Shown in pieces: positions 48,695 through 57,954 of a stretch of 64,000 nt of DNA. A program made the translations under genes and the position numbers. Location: the NCBI GenBank assembly GCA_016200485.1, contig JACQEP010000010.1:351644-415643 (forward strand), written 5' to 3'. Numbering within the stretch: the first letter of the stretch is position 1; each line of letters opens with the position of its first letter. The stretch is from Gammaproteobacteria bacterium (GTDB taxonomy: Bacteria > Pseudomonadota > Gammaproteobacteria > Tenderiales > Tenderiaceae). The notes under the pieces were generated by a model. That model saw only the letters and a list, made by a program, of their open reading frames with translations. It ran no database searches and had not been told where the DNA came from.

Positions 48695-49533
48695 ACCTTT
48701 TTACGCGCAATCACAAAGAAAGAAGAGCTAGAATATATTAAATTCTGCAACCGATAAAGCCAGTACCGAACCCCACGGGCATTACCCACCGTCGATTTTG
48801 CACCATTCATCGACAGCACCATCTCAAACCCACAAAGCTCGAGCAAACGACGCATTGACTGCGGTGAATAATAAAACACATGGTGATCTGAGTCATAGTA
48901 CTTGCCCACTCTGCCACGCTTCAGACCCAATTTTTCCATTAGATACTTAACTCTGGCAGACCAAGCGTGAATATTGGGGACACCAATATAAATGTAACCG
49001 CCGGGCACCAATAGATTCGCCAGAATCTTAAGATCACGCACCGGATGTTTGAGATGCTCGACCACATGATGCGCATGTATTAAATCGAATTTTTGATCCT
49101 GCCAATCCACGCCATCCAATGGACCGCACGCAATATTAATCTTTAGACGATCACTAACTCGTGCCATGGCGTCACAATCCACGTCATAACCAACCACTTG
49201 CCAACCATGACGCATTGCAAAATCCGCAAAATTTCCATTGCCACACCCGAAATCGAGCACTCTGCCAGGACGCTCAAAATACCGGTCAATAAAAACCTGC
49301 TTTGCCCGGTTGGTTCGCTCCTGTGAAGCAGCGATATCTTGCCCAGATTCTCCACCACCATAGTATCCGGCGTAATAATCTGCCAGATATGCATCCGCAT
49401 ATACCGGATTCATAAACTGGACGCTGCACGCACGGCAGCGAAAAATTTGGTTGCCTCTGAAGTCCTTTATCAATAACTGGATTTGCTTATCGCCACACGC
49501 GGGACACGCCGTATAGGTATTCTCATATTTCAT
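48691..49533 (-). CDS. SAM methyltransferase with N-terminal Cys pairs
   Basis: 280 residues. N-terminal C-P-A-C-G and C-R-A-C (zinc-ribbon type), then V-L-D-F-G-C-G-N-G-N-F-A (motif I), H-H-V-V-E-H-L-K-H-P and G-G-Y-I-Y-I-G-V-P-N. Similar in design to the gene at 46962, suggesting related substrates. In the LPS locus it is likely to modify a sugar or a glycan end. Confidence 0.85.
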   Translation of the reverse strand: MKYENTYTACPACGDKQIQLLIKDFRGNQIFRCRACSVQFMNPVYADAYLADYYAGYYGGGESGQDIAASQERTNRAKQVFIDRYFERPGRVLDFGCGNGNFADFAMRHGWQVVGYDVDCDAMARVSDRLKINIACGPLDGVDWQDQKFDLIHAHHVVEHLKHPVRDLKILANLLVPGGYIYIGVPNIHAWSARVKYLMEKLGLKRGRVGKYYDSDHHVFYYSPQSMRRLLELCGFEMVLSMNGAKSTVGNARGVRYWLYRLQNLIYSSSSFFVIARKKV

Positions 49534-49604
49534 CAGTCACTCCAGCATGCGGCACTATTAAAATTTGTATATAATACACATAATTTATTCTTATCCATAC
49601 AGCC

Positions 49605-50558
49605 ATGGCATCTCCGCTAATCTCCGTCGTACTTATCACCTACAACGGCCAAAAACATCTGCGACAGCAGATTGATTCTATTTTTGGACAAACGTATAAA
49701 AAGATTGAGATTATCGTTTGTGACGATTGTTCTACCGATGAAACTCCTTTAATTCTCAGCGAATACCGACACAACCAAAACTTCAAAGTCTGGATCAATA
49801 ACTCAAACCTGGGGTTCCGTAAAAACTTCGAACAGGCCTGCTGCAAAGCCAGCGGACTATTTATTGCTCCAGCCGATCAGGACGATATCTGGCTACCTAA
49901 CAAACTCGAAGCTATGATCAGCAAAATTGATGATAACACCCTCATCTATTCTAACTCACGCCTAATGAGTGAAGACGGCCAACTTCTCGATACCACACTT
50001 GATCAACGTTACTCGATAAAGTTTGTCGACGGGCACTGTCCTCGGTCTTTTTATCTTGGCAATTGCGTGGCAGCGCATACCATGCTATTCAGGCGCGAGA
50101 TCGTTGAATATATTTCGCCTATTCCTGATACCTTATTTCACGACCAATGGGTGGCTTTTATTGCTGCAACACTTGGCACAATCAAATTCCTGGATCAACC
50201 ACTGATACATTATCGCCAACATGCTCAGAGTGTAACGGGGAAAGCAAGTGAGCCCACCACCATCAACTTCCACCAGCGTTATAAAAATAAATATCAACGC
50301 CAGAAGCAACGTCTAGACAATAAAATATCATATCTTCAACAGATGCTAGATCTGCAAATCAGGCTAGAACAACCCGATCCATTGCTCCAAAAGTTAATTG
50401 GCTATTACAAAAAACATGAAAAGCACATCATCAATTGGCCCATACTCAGACTATTAATCGCCAATCGAGACCAGCTCTTTGCAACATCTCCACGTAACCC
50501 AATTCAGCTCGCCATAAAAGAAGCTGCGGGACTACGCCTTTACAAATCGTTACCTTAA
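49605..50558 (+). CDS. family-2 glycosyltransferase
   Basis: 317 residues. I-S-V-V-L-I-T-Y-N-G-Q-K-H-L and D-D-C-S-T-D-E-T form the nucleotide site, and A-P-A-D-Q-D-D-I-W (DXD) the metal site, as in rhamnosyltransferase-like GT2 enzymes. The C-terminal third (T-I-N-F-H-Q-R-Y-K-N onward) is positively charged. It may transfer rhamnose made by RmlBACD (inference). Convergent with the next gene, four bases apart. Confidence 0.88.
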   Translation: MASPLISVVLITYNGQKHLRQQIDSIFGQTYKKIEIIVCDDCSTDETPLILSEYRHNQNFKVWINNSNLGFRKNFEQACCKASGLFIAPADQDDIWLPNKLEAMISKIDDNTLIYSNSRLMSEDGQLLDTTLDQRYSIKFVDGHCPRSFYLGNCVAAHTMLFRREIVEYISPIPDTLFHDQWVAFIAATLGTIKFLDQPLIHYRQHAQSVTGKASEPTTINFHQRYKNKYQRQKQRLDNKISYLQQMLDLQIRLEQPDPLLQKLIGYYKKHEKHIINWPILRLLIANRDQLFATSPRNPIQLAIKEAAGLRLYKSLP

Positions 50559-50562
50559 AACT

Positions 50563-51225
50563 CTAGCGAGGACTCACACGACAACCAAATTGTAGAAACA
50601 TGGCATCTGACAACCAGCCAAGGGTTAACGCATTCACAACTCTCGGCGTCCGATGAGTAGTCCGATTTATTCCCTTTAATATCTGAACATTAAACCCTAG
50701 CCTCACAAACATCTCGCGTATGCTCTTTTCAGTAAAAAATCGGAGATGGGTTCTATCCAAAATCCCAGCGTCCTCATAACGCCACTGCTTCTTGAAAAGC
50801 ATGTTATATAGATTTGTATAATGTCTAACATTCGGAATCGAACATACAATGACGCCACCAGATACAAGCTTCTCTTTGAGCCGCGTCAGACACTCTTCTG
50901 GATCAATGAGATGCTCGATCACATCGTTCATCACAATACAATCGAAATATTGATCTGGCAGATTATCCATTTGCGAGATCACATCGCCAAGCAACAACTG
51001 ATCTAATCTCTCAGCCGCCACACCAGCGGCTAGCTGATTGAGCTCAAGCCCCCAAGCTTCTGCGCCGGTCAATCTCTTCACTGCTTCGGCAAAGCCGGCC
51101 TCACCACAGCCGATCTCAAGAATTCTCTCTAGCTTCTTAGGCAAGAACTCCAACATCTCACCACGCACACCTTCGTAGTAGCGTCCTAGCTCATATTGCC
51201 CTGACGACTCGACCGTTCTGACCAT
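50563..51225 (-). CDS. class I SAM methyltransferase
   Basis: 220 residues. I-L-E-I-G-C-G-E-A-G (motif I), F-D-C-I-V-M-N-D-V-I-E-H-L-I-D-P, and G-G-V-I-V-C-S-I-P-N. No N-terminal zinc part. Substrate unknown. It is two bases downstream of the deacetylase gene on the minus strand, so part of the same operon. Confidence 0.88.
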   Translation of the reverse strand: MVRTVESSGQYELGRYYEGVRGEMLEFLPKKLERILEIGCGEAGFAEAVKRLTGAEAWGLELNQLAAGVAAERLDQLLLGDVISQMDNLPDQYFDCIVMNDVIEHLIDPEECLTRLKEKLVSGGVIVCSIPNVRHYTNLYNMLFKKQWRYEDAGILDRTHLRFFTEKSIREMFVRLGFNVQILKGINRTTHRTPRVVNALTLGWLSDAMFLQFGCRVSPR

Positions 51226-51227
51226 AT

Positions 51228-52499
51228 TTAGAAATCCTTACCCTTCAGCTTGCAATACCGCAAATACCAACCTGACGTTTTCTTCCTGAACTGCATGGGT
51301 GTCGTGCCGGGAAACATTGTTATCCGTCGAACTCGCATCCGATCATCTACCATAGCCACCGGCCCGGAAACAGTCCCCACGCCAAAGGCATAACCGGTCT
51401 CTCTGACCGAGATCACGTTTCGTGGACCATATTCACCATAAGGATAGGCAAAAGAGACCACCTCCGCCCCTAATAACTTCTCCAATACCTGTCTCGATTC
51501 GCGAATCTCATAATCTGCGAGGACGTCACTCAATTCGGAAAGGCGAGCGTGCGTCATTCCATGAGAGGCAATCTCGACTAAGCCACTATGATGGCATGCG
51601 AGAACCTCAGCATCATTCATCAGTGGCGCCTCCGGCTCACCATCGGCCATATCCCAATAGTTATTGCGAATACCACGATCCCCGAGCACATAAATCACTG
51701 CGCGGGCGCCATAACGCTCAAGCAATGGCAGCAGGTTTTCGAAATTGTCTTTGTACCCATCATCAAATGTCAGAATGACTGGTTTTTTCGGGTGAGCGCC
51801 ATGGACAATATCCTTGAATGTCACAAACTCAAATCCACGCCGCTTCAGGCTGATAATTTGCGCCTCAAGCTCATCGACAGTGACATAAATATTATGCCTG
51901 GACCCCGCGGGCGGCAGCTTCAGCACTCGGTGATAAGTAAGAACAGGAATTTCTCTAAAGCGAGCCAAATAATCATCGATAATCGCTTCTCGATAAACTG
52001 CAATCACTTGTGGATATACCCGGTCAATTGCATAATCACTCAGGTAGTCACGATAGTGTTCCAGTGGAACGCTCAACTGGCCATTAAGCATTTTTTCTAA
52101 ATCCCGCAACAGCTCTGCACCAGTCCATGTGTGTAGCAAATCACAATCACCAAAGTTGGTCGCTTTCGCGATAGCGATGGTCTGTTCATTAACGGGACCG
52201 ATATAGCGGTTCTCACCGACAGCAATCACCGGATAGCCAGCACGCATCGCCTCTACAGCAACCCGACCAGCACCGATGATGACATCATTCTCGCGGAAGA
52301 CCTTATTTACATCCGGCACAAACCCCAGCATTTTGACATTACCACCCGGATGCAACTGCGGCGAGGTCTCCACAGGACCGCCCACAATCGTGAATTCGAC
52401 GTCCGGCATCTGCGGCGCCACTTCATTCACAATCCTGGTGGCGATTTCCCCCTTCGGCCCCGTAAGCCGACCAATCCATGCAACCCTACTCAAAGCCAT
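51228..52499 (-). CDS. GT4 C-terminal half fused to polysaccharide deacetylase
   Basis: 423 residues in two parts. Residues 1-175 are the nucleotide-sugar half of a family-4 glycosyltransferase (V-A-W-I-G-R-L-T-G-P-K-G, A-V-E-A-M-R-A-G-Y-P-V-I-A-V-G). Residues about 185-423 are a NodB-type deacetylase: V-L-T-Y-H-R-V, T-F-D-D-G (244-248) and H-G-M-T-H (313-317). The missing N-terminal half of the transferase is the next upstream frame, overlapping by 14 bases. Either a natural two-subunit arrangement or a gene split by a frameshift. It may build and then deacetylate an amino-sugar chain. Confidence 0.82.
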   Translation of the reverse strand: MALSRVAWIGRLTGPKGEIATRIVNEVAPQMPDVEFTIVGGPVETSPQLHPGGNVKMLGFVPDVNKVFRENDVIIGAGRVAVEAMRAGYPVIAVGENRYIGPVNEQTIAIAKATNFGDCDLLHTWTGAELLRDLEKMLNGQLSVPLEHYRDYLSDYAIDRVYPQVIAVYREAIIDDYLARFREIPVLTYHRVLKLPPAGSRHNIYVTVDELEAQIISLKRRGFEFVTFKDIVHGAHPKKPVILTFDDGYKDNFENLLPLLERYGARAVIYVLGDRGIRNNYWDMADGEPEAPLMNDAEVLACHHSGLVEIASHGMTHARLSELSDVLADYEIRESRQVLEKLLGAEVVSFAYPYGEYGPRNVISVRETGYAFGVGTVSGPVAMVDDRMRVRRITMFPGTTPMQFRKKTSGWYLRYCKLKGKDF

Positions 52500-52956
52500 T
52501 ACGGATTACTCTGATATCGGCATCAGTGATATTGAGTTCCTGCCGCAAATGATCGGCAAGATGTTCACAGACGACGATGATATGACGGCCATAGATATTC
52601 GTTTTACGCTTTGCCGCATGCCGACTTTGCCGCCCATGCACGGTGGACACATACCCCACGCCCGCAATTTTGGCGACGATATTCGCCAACCAGCTTGCCG
52701 CCCGTGAATGCGCATGAATCAGATCAATGTTTCGACTGCGGCAGAGTTTGACCAGGCAAACGATATTACGCAGCCGATTGAGTAACGAACGATTGTGTAT
52801 CGACATCGGAATATATTCCGCCTCAGCCTGCACGGTCAGTGTATCGGAGACGATGTAATTGTGATGTCCGTCGGCGACGAGTTTACGACATAGCGTTGCC
52901 ACATAGACCTCGGGGCCGGTCAGATGTGTTTGCGACATGAGGTGTAAAATATTCAT
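52486..52956 (-). CDS. GT4 N-terminal half, separate frame
   Basis: 156 residues: M-N-I-L-H-L-M-S-Q-T, G-P-E-V-Y-V-A-T-L-C-R, D-L-I-H-A-H-S-R-A-A-S-W and V-I-R-N-G-F-E, the acceptor half of a GT-B glycosyltransferase, ending abruptly with TAG exactly where the linker to the second half is expected. The following frame begins at an ATG overlapping its last codons. Alone it cannot be a working transferase; together with the next protein it may be. Confidence 0.78.
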   Translation of the reverse strand: MNILHLMSQTHLTGPEVYVATLCRKLVADGHHNYIVSDTLTVQAEAEYIPMSIHNRSLLNRLRNIVCLVKLCRSRNIDLIHAHSRAASWLANIVAKIAGVGYVSTVHGRQSRHAAKRKTNIYGRHIIVVCEHLADHLRQELNITDADIRVIRNGFE

Positions 52957-52961
52957 TCAAC

Positions 52962-53966
52962 TTACCCTGCCAACACGCGTTGCGCAGCAGCGTACACACG
53001 CTCCACAGCAGGCACGCTGCCATCTGCGTTAAAGGCGACTTCGTGCCCGCCATAGCGCGGCCAATAGCGGAATACGGGTGTCACAAAGAATATGCCAACC
53101 GTCGGTGTCTCGCAGGCGATGGCGATGTTGCGAATGCCAGTGTCATTACTGATGAGCAAATTAGCGCCTTTGACTAGCGATACTGTGGCCGGAAAATCGT
53201 CCAGCCGCATACCCGTCACATTACTGCGTCCCGCCTGTGGCGCCATAATTCGACCAATGGATTCCCACTCCGCTATCCCTTCCAGCACAATGTGCTCATA
53301 TGTGGGATAGGTATCGGCCATACGCCCGACCAATTCTGCAAAACGTTCATCCGGCCAGCATTTCTCGCGTGTCGATGCACTTGGAAAATACAATGCATAG
53401 GGGCACGCACGCTGCGCAGGCTCCACCGACATTCCGAAGCGGGGCGGATATTGATAACAATGACCAAAGACACTCAGCATCTCCAGCATGTTTTCCGCCT
53501 CAAAACGTAAGTCTGAGCGCGGAATCGTGACATCATAAAAAAGGTGACGCTGAATTTCATGATAGGGAAATCCTACTTTAAGCTTAGCCCTCGTCAGCTT
53601 ACACAACCAGAATGAGCGCGCTGTCGCTGCCAGATCGAAAATAATATCCTGCTCACCCAACTCCCGCGCTCGCGCAATCTGAGTCTTGAGCGACGCCTGG
53701 CGCTGGTCATTTCCATACACCACATGAATTCGATCTACAAGATCCTCCGGCGCACCACGGGTGTAGTTGCTACATAAGCTTAGGGTCAATTGCGCATTAG
53801 GAAATAATCGCCGCAACTCAAGCAGAAAGGGCCTGGTCAACACCATATCGCCAACCGCGGCGTGCCGGATCACAGCCACATGGCGAACATCCTCAGGGCA
53901 TACGCTTGCCGCCCATGCCACCGCCCGCTGTCGGCACCATGCCCCACTCTTAAACCAGAATTTCAT
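52962..53966 (-). CDS. family-9 glycosyltransferase
   Basis: 334 residues from ATG 53966, preceded by GAGGTAGGG; an upstream in-frame start would run into the opposite gene. V-A-V-I-R-H-A-A-V-G-D-M-V-L-T-R-P-F is the N-terminal GT9 motif and L-L-I-S-N-D-T-G-I-R-N-I-A-I-A the C-terminal one; the usual H of the second is changed to R-N, as in divergent members. Likely transfers a heptose-like sugar. Divergent from the next gene with 64 bases between. Confidence 0.87.
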   Translation of the reverse strand: MKFWFKSGAWCRQRAVAWAASVCPEDVRHVAVIRHAAVGDMVLTRPFLLELRRLFPNAQLTLSLCSNYTRGAPEDLVDRIHVVYGNDQRQASLKTQIARARELGEQDIIFDLAATARSFWLCKLTRAKLKVGFPYHEIQRHLFYDVTIPRSDLRFEAENMLEMLSVFGHCYQYPPRFGMSVEPAQRACPYALYFPSASTREKCWPDERFAELVGRMADTYPTYEHIVLEGIAEWESIGRIMAPQAGRSNVTGMRLDDFPATVSLVKGANLLISNDTGIRNIAIACETPTVGIFFVTPVFRYWPRYGGHEVAFNADGSVPAVERVYAAAQRVLAG

Positions 53967-54030
53967 CCCTACCTCATTTAACAATGGCGCATAGGCGCCG
54001 ACCGCAGCACCACGTATAATCTTCTCGATA

Positions 54031-55074
54031 ATGTGCACCGATCTCAAAAAAATCCTTGTCATCCGCAACGACAAACTGGGTGATTTCATGCTCAGTTGGC
54101 CAGCCTTGGCACTACTGCGCCAGGCTTTGCCTCATTGCGAAATTCACGTCCTGGTGAACAGCTATACTGCCGATATGGCGCGGCTGTGCCCATCAATCAA
54201 TCAGACAATCATTGATCCCGGCCCGCAGGCTCCCTGGCTCACCCAGTGGGCTCTGGCACGATCTCTTCGCGACGAAGGCTATGATGCCGCCGTAACCCTG
54301 TTTTCTACTACTCGCATCGGGGCAATCCTGGCGCTGGCAGGTATCCCTTACCGCCTGGCCCCTGCCACCAAAATCGCGCAGATATTCTATCATGTGCGAC
54401 TGACCCAACGGCGCTCACGCTCGGAAAAACCCGAATTCGCATACAACCAGGACCTGGCGCTACGCTTACTTGGCGATTTTGGCATCACCTCCGGGTCGCC
54501 ACCTACCCCGCCCTATTTACGCTTTGCGGAAGAAGAGCTGACACAGTTGCGAAATGATTTTTGCCTTAAGCATAGATTGGATTCAGACAAACTGCTGGTC
54601 TTTATCCATCCAGGCAGTGGCGGTTCGGCCAACAACCTGAGCCTTGAACAATATGCTCAGCTGGCACAAACCTTACACTCCTCGCAGGGACATCAGATCA
54701 TTATCAGCACTGGTCCCAGTGAACTCGCGCCGGCTCAACAACTCGCCGCCAAGATTGGCGATATGGCCGCTTCAATTTACCACTCCACTGCCGGGCTCGA
54801 ACAATTCGCGCGCCACATTGCGATTGCCGATTTGTTTATTAGTGGCTCCACGGGCCCCTTGCATATCGCGGGGGCACTTGACCGGCCAACAGCTGCGTTT
54901 TATCCCCGGCGCCGCTCGGCTACTGCACTACGCTGGCAAACCACCAACAGAGAATCGCGACGATTAACTTTCTCACCACCTGAATCGGCGGCGAAAGAAG
55001 ATATGAGCAGCATTGACATCAAGGCTGCCGCACATGAGATTAGCAATAAGTTACTGAGCGTCGGCCAACCATAA
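54031..55074 (+). CDS. family-9 glycosyltransferase
   Basis: 347 residues. K-I-L-V-I-R-N-D-K-L-G-D-F-M-L-S-W-P and L-F-I-S-G-S-T-G-P-L-H-I-A-G-A-L are the GT9 signatures; G-S-G-G-S-A-N-N-L-S replaces the more usual G-S-x-x-K. It may be a heptosyltransferase of the outer core. Convergent with the SelO-like gene, two bases apart. Confidence 0.9.
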   Translation: MCTDLKKILVIRNDKLGDFMLSWPALALLRQALPHCEIHVLVNSYTADMARLCPSINQTIIDPGPQAPWLTQWALARSLRDEGYDAAVTLFSTTRIGAILALAGIPYRLAPATKIAQIFYHVRLTQRRSRSEKPEFAYNQDLALRLLGDFGITSGSPPTPPYLRFAEEELTQLRNDFCLKHRLDSDKLLVFIHPGSGGSANNLSLEQYAQLAQTLHSSQGHQIIISTGPSELAPAQQLAAKIGDMAASIYHSTAGLEQFARHIAIADLFISGSTGPLHIAGALDRPTAAFYPRRRSATALRWQTTNRESRRLTFSPPESAAKEDMSSIDIKAAAHEISNKLLSVGQP

Positions 55075-55076
55075 AT

Positions 55077-56933
55077 TCAGAGTCCCTCTCTACAATCTCT
55101 GACAATAGCCAGAAGCTCATTCAATACATCCTTGGCATTTCGATTACTAAACTTTTCGCTCGAATCAAGGTAACGTCTTTTATTTTCAGGCCGCAGAACC
55201 TGCAACTCCACAAATTCAGAGAACACCTTATGCCTGGTCTTTGGCGCCATACTATCGCTCCCCTTCGCCAACGCTTCAGAGGCATAAATGATGGAATCGC
55301 CTGTTATCCGCTCATAGCGATTAATTAAACTGGATCGCTTCACTATCTCACGCAGCATGCTTTTTTCTGACACTCCATCACACTCGGCTGCACGCGCGAC
55401 AAGAGCCTTGTATAACCTCTGAAAACGCCTTATTTTCTCATTGCGACTGATTGTCGGCTTCAAATCATCTTTTGTCGCATAATTTGATTTCAAAATATCA
55501 ACAAACATCTGACAACTCATATCTTTATTATTTGACAGATAATAAGCAGGCAACTCTCTCAATATATCGCGCACACAAAATACCGCATCCCAAGTCACCC
55601 CGTCTTTAATGTTATACAACCCCTTTGACGATTTAACCTTTTCAAAATATGAATACACCTCAACAAACTCCATAAGAATATTATTTATCTCTTTGTCTTT
55701 CTGGATTTTTGAAACCACATTCATGTTGAACCCAATCCTGTACAGGATCAATTCATGCTTTTTACTTAGATAAGTCTCTTCAAATAATTTTAGCGCCTCA
55801 TGATCTTTATAATGCTTAATATTCTCTTTTTTCCCCGATATAAGATACTCGGTAATCTGTGCAAAATTCTGCACGATGTATTTTGCCTTGTTTTTCTGCT
55901 CGGTAATAGTTGTAGACATCCTATCAACATCGTCATAACGATATTCATGGTGATATAAACCAAACTGCCGTACTGAGCCATAATCTATGATGCCACCATC
56001 CGTTAGAATGTTATCTCCGTCCCAATCCATCCAGCAGAATATATATTCCACTTCAAAACAGGCAGCCGCTTCCGCAAAGGAAATAGCGAATTTTTTAAGA
56101 ATATCCTGATATTTTCTTTTGTCACCAGAAAGCCTCTCGCACTCACCGTTAGCGATCTGTCTCTCTATAAAATAATCCATCATCCCCTTTAACCGAGGAT
56201 AATCATCTTGCTTCAAGTAGCGGAAAAAGTGGGCTGGCCGCAATAGGTTTTTACCCGCCCTGACATTGATCGATGTATCGTCAGCGAAGGAAATCACCGC
56301 CAGCGTCCGTTCTGTAGATATCCCGTTTTTGTGCATAATCTCGCTCATCATGGCCGCACAAAGACCATCGATAAAATCCGAACGGCCTGAACCATAGGAG
56401 ACATTGGGGTCGCCTGTTTTAACCAGTTTGTTTCCCAACACTACCGCAGGACTAAGACAAGTCGTCCCTGTCCCGCAACTTGTCACGTCCCAGATGCCAT
56501 CCTTACTTTCAAAACAACCATTCCAAATACTACGCCCATCACCAGACGTGTATCCCTTGGTGCTTGGATGTTGTAGTTGTAAATAGCGCGTCGCCATGTA
56601 TTTATAGGGACGGATATCCTTTTCGGCAATCGGTGTTTTATGAGCGATGTCATACTCATTTATGATCTGCAGCGAAAAAGTGTAGAGAATTGCTTCTTTC
56701 AGTTCTTTATTGAGCTCATGAGGATGCGATTTGGTAATTAATCCCATTTCCTTGGCCAAATCGAAATTGAAATAAAACACCTCGCCGCCGGGCCTGGTAT
56801 ACGCTGCATAATCAACATACCCATCCGGCACTGCATCTCGATAGGGGTGACGCCCGTCGATTTTCAAAAAGCGGGAGTACACACCAAAATCCTTCGCATT
56901 ACCGGTAGCCATAATATTAAGCCCACCCAACAA
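55077..56933 (-). CDS. divergent SelO-like protein, catalytic Lys lost
   Basis: 618 residues, clearly AT-richer than its neighbours. By eye the order of SelO elements is kept: E-V-F-Y-F-N-F-D-L-A-K-E-M-G-L (51-65), S-G-D-G-R-S (130-135), W-D-V-T-S-C-G-T-G-T-T (148-158), S-G-R-S-D (182-186), S-E-I-M-H-K-N-G-I (197-205), R225 and R232 (V-R-A-G-K-N-L-L-R-P-A-H-F), D-G-D-N-I-L (305-310) and I-I-D-Y-G-S (315-320). The canonical SelO Lys113 falls at Cys153 and Glu136 at Ala193, while the Asn/Asp metal ligands (N308, D317) and both arginines stay. A helical C-terminal half of about 280 residues has no SelO counterpart I can align. It may be an adenylyl- or phosphotransferase-like protein, or a pseudoenzyme, acting in surface glycan biology. 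I know no named family. Confidence 0.65.
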   Translation of the reverse strand: MLGGLNIMATGNAKDFGVYSRFLKIDGRHPYRDAVPDGYVDYAAYTRPGGEVFYFNFDLAKEMGLITKSHPHELNKELKEAILYTFSLQIINEYDIAHKTPIAEKDIRPYKYMATRYLQLQHPSTKGYTSGDGRSIWNGCFESKDGIWDVTSCGTGTTCLSPAVVLGNKLVKTGDPNVSYGSGRSDFIDGLCAAMMSEIMHKNGISTERTLAVISFADDTSINVRAGKNLLRPAHFFRYLKQDDYPRLKGMMDYFIERQIANGECERLSGDKRKYQDILKKFAISFAEAAACFEVEYIFCWMDWDGDNILTDGGIIDYGSVRQFGLYHHEYRYDDVDRMSTTITEQKNKAKYIVQNFAQITEYLISGKKENIKHYKDHEALKLFEETYLSKKHELILYRIGFNMNVVSKIQKDKEINNILMEFVEVYSYFEKVKSSKGLYNIKDGVTWDAVFCVRDILRELPAYYLSNNKDMSCQMFVDILKSNYATKDDLKPTISRNEKIRRFQRLYKALVARAAECDGVSEKSMLREIVKRSSLINRYERITGDSIIYASEALAKGSDSMAPKTRHKVFSEFVELQVLRPENKRRYLDSSEKFSNRNAKDVLNELLAIVRDCREGL

Positions 56934-57177
56934 CCTCAGATGTTATTTATATCGTTCATCTAAGCATTTGACTTTAATGGACAAAGACCACCCAACAAGC
57001 CTCCTCCAAACAAAAGTAGCGTATATATTTCAACCAGCGCTTAACTCGCCACCAACAGTGGAGCTAACTCATTGTATTTTATTAGCTTATTGAATGAAGA
57101 AATGGATTAACGCATCTGGCGTGGGAGATCGACAATGAGACCGGATCCGAGAACATCTCAAGAGTGGAGGATCGCAA

Positions 57178-57954
57178 TCAGGAAATGCGCGTCGCTTTAG
57201 AAGGTTGCTGCCGCGACCACAAATCAGCATATTTGACGAAGGTCGAATGCGCCGATAACAGGGCCATCAACAGCCCCTGTTTCCCGTCGAGAAAACCGAC
57301 CTTGATAAAGTACATGCGCATGAAACAACCGATTCCGTGCAACACGCCTGTCAGCAGCGAAGTGCTTTTGCCACGCTGCTGTCTTTGCGTAGCAAACTCG
57401 GCCGCATAGCGCGCCGATTTGACGAGATAGTGCTCGAGATCGCGGTACGTGAAATGCAATAAATCACCTTTCAATTGTTCAAATTTAACGTCAGCGTCAA
57501 AATACAACTTCTCATGCACCCGTTCTTCACCATAGCGCGCCTTTTTACGCGCATACAGGCGCACCTTCGGAGCAGGATACCAGCCGCCATGCCGCAAGAA
57601 GCGGCCAAAACACCAAGGCAAAATTGCCATCGAGTAGGCGACATTACGCTGATCGCCTTCTACCGCCGAGCGTATGCTGGCCTCCAATTCTGGAGTAACT
57701 CGCTCGTCAGCATCGATCATCAATATCCAATCACCAGTAGCTGCGTTCTGAGCCCGCTGCCGCTGCATGCCGTAACCCTGCCAATCGGCATTGACAATGA
57801 TCTTGTCGGTATAGCGCCGCGCAATTTCTACCGTTCCGTCGCTACTACCACCATCCAGCACAACAATTTCATCGACGAATGACAAGCTGGCGAGGCATTC
57901 GCCGAGCATCAAGGCCTCATTCTTGACGATCAACACTGCTGACAGCCGCGCCAC
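57178..57954 (-). CDS. family-2 glycosyltransferase, WaaE/KdtX-like
   Basis: 258 residues beginning at GTG directly after the waaL stop. L-S-A-V-L-I-V-K-N-E-A, D-G-G-S-S-D-G-T-V-E-I-A and I-D-A-D-E-R-V (metal site) match LPS-core beta-1,4-glucosyltransferases. C-terminal hydrophobic region L-T-G-V-L-H-G-I-G-C-F resembles a membrane-associated helix. The last gene of the hldE-hldD-waaF-waaL run. Confidence 0.9.
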   Translation of the reverse strand: MARLSAVLIVKNEALMLGECLASLSFVDEIVVLDGGSSDGTVEIARRYTDKIIVNADWQGYGMQRQRAQNAATGDWILMIDADERVTPELEASIRSAVEGDQRNVAYSMAILPWCFGRFLRHGGWYPAPKVRLYARKKARYGEERVHEKLYFDADVKFEQLKGDLLHFTYRDLEHYLVKSARYAAEFATQRQQRGKSTSLLTGVLHGIGCFMRMYFIKVGFLDGKQGLLMALLSAHSTFVKYADLWSRQQPSKATRIS

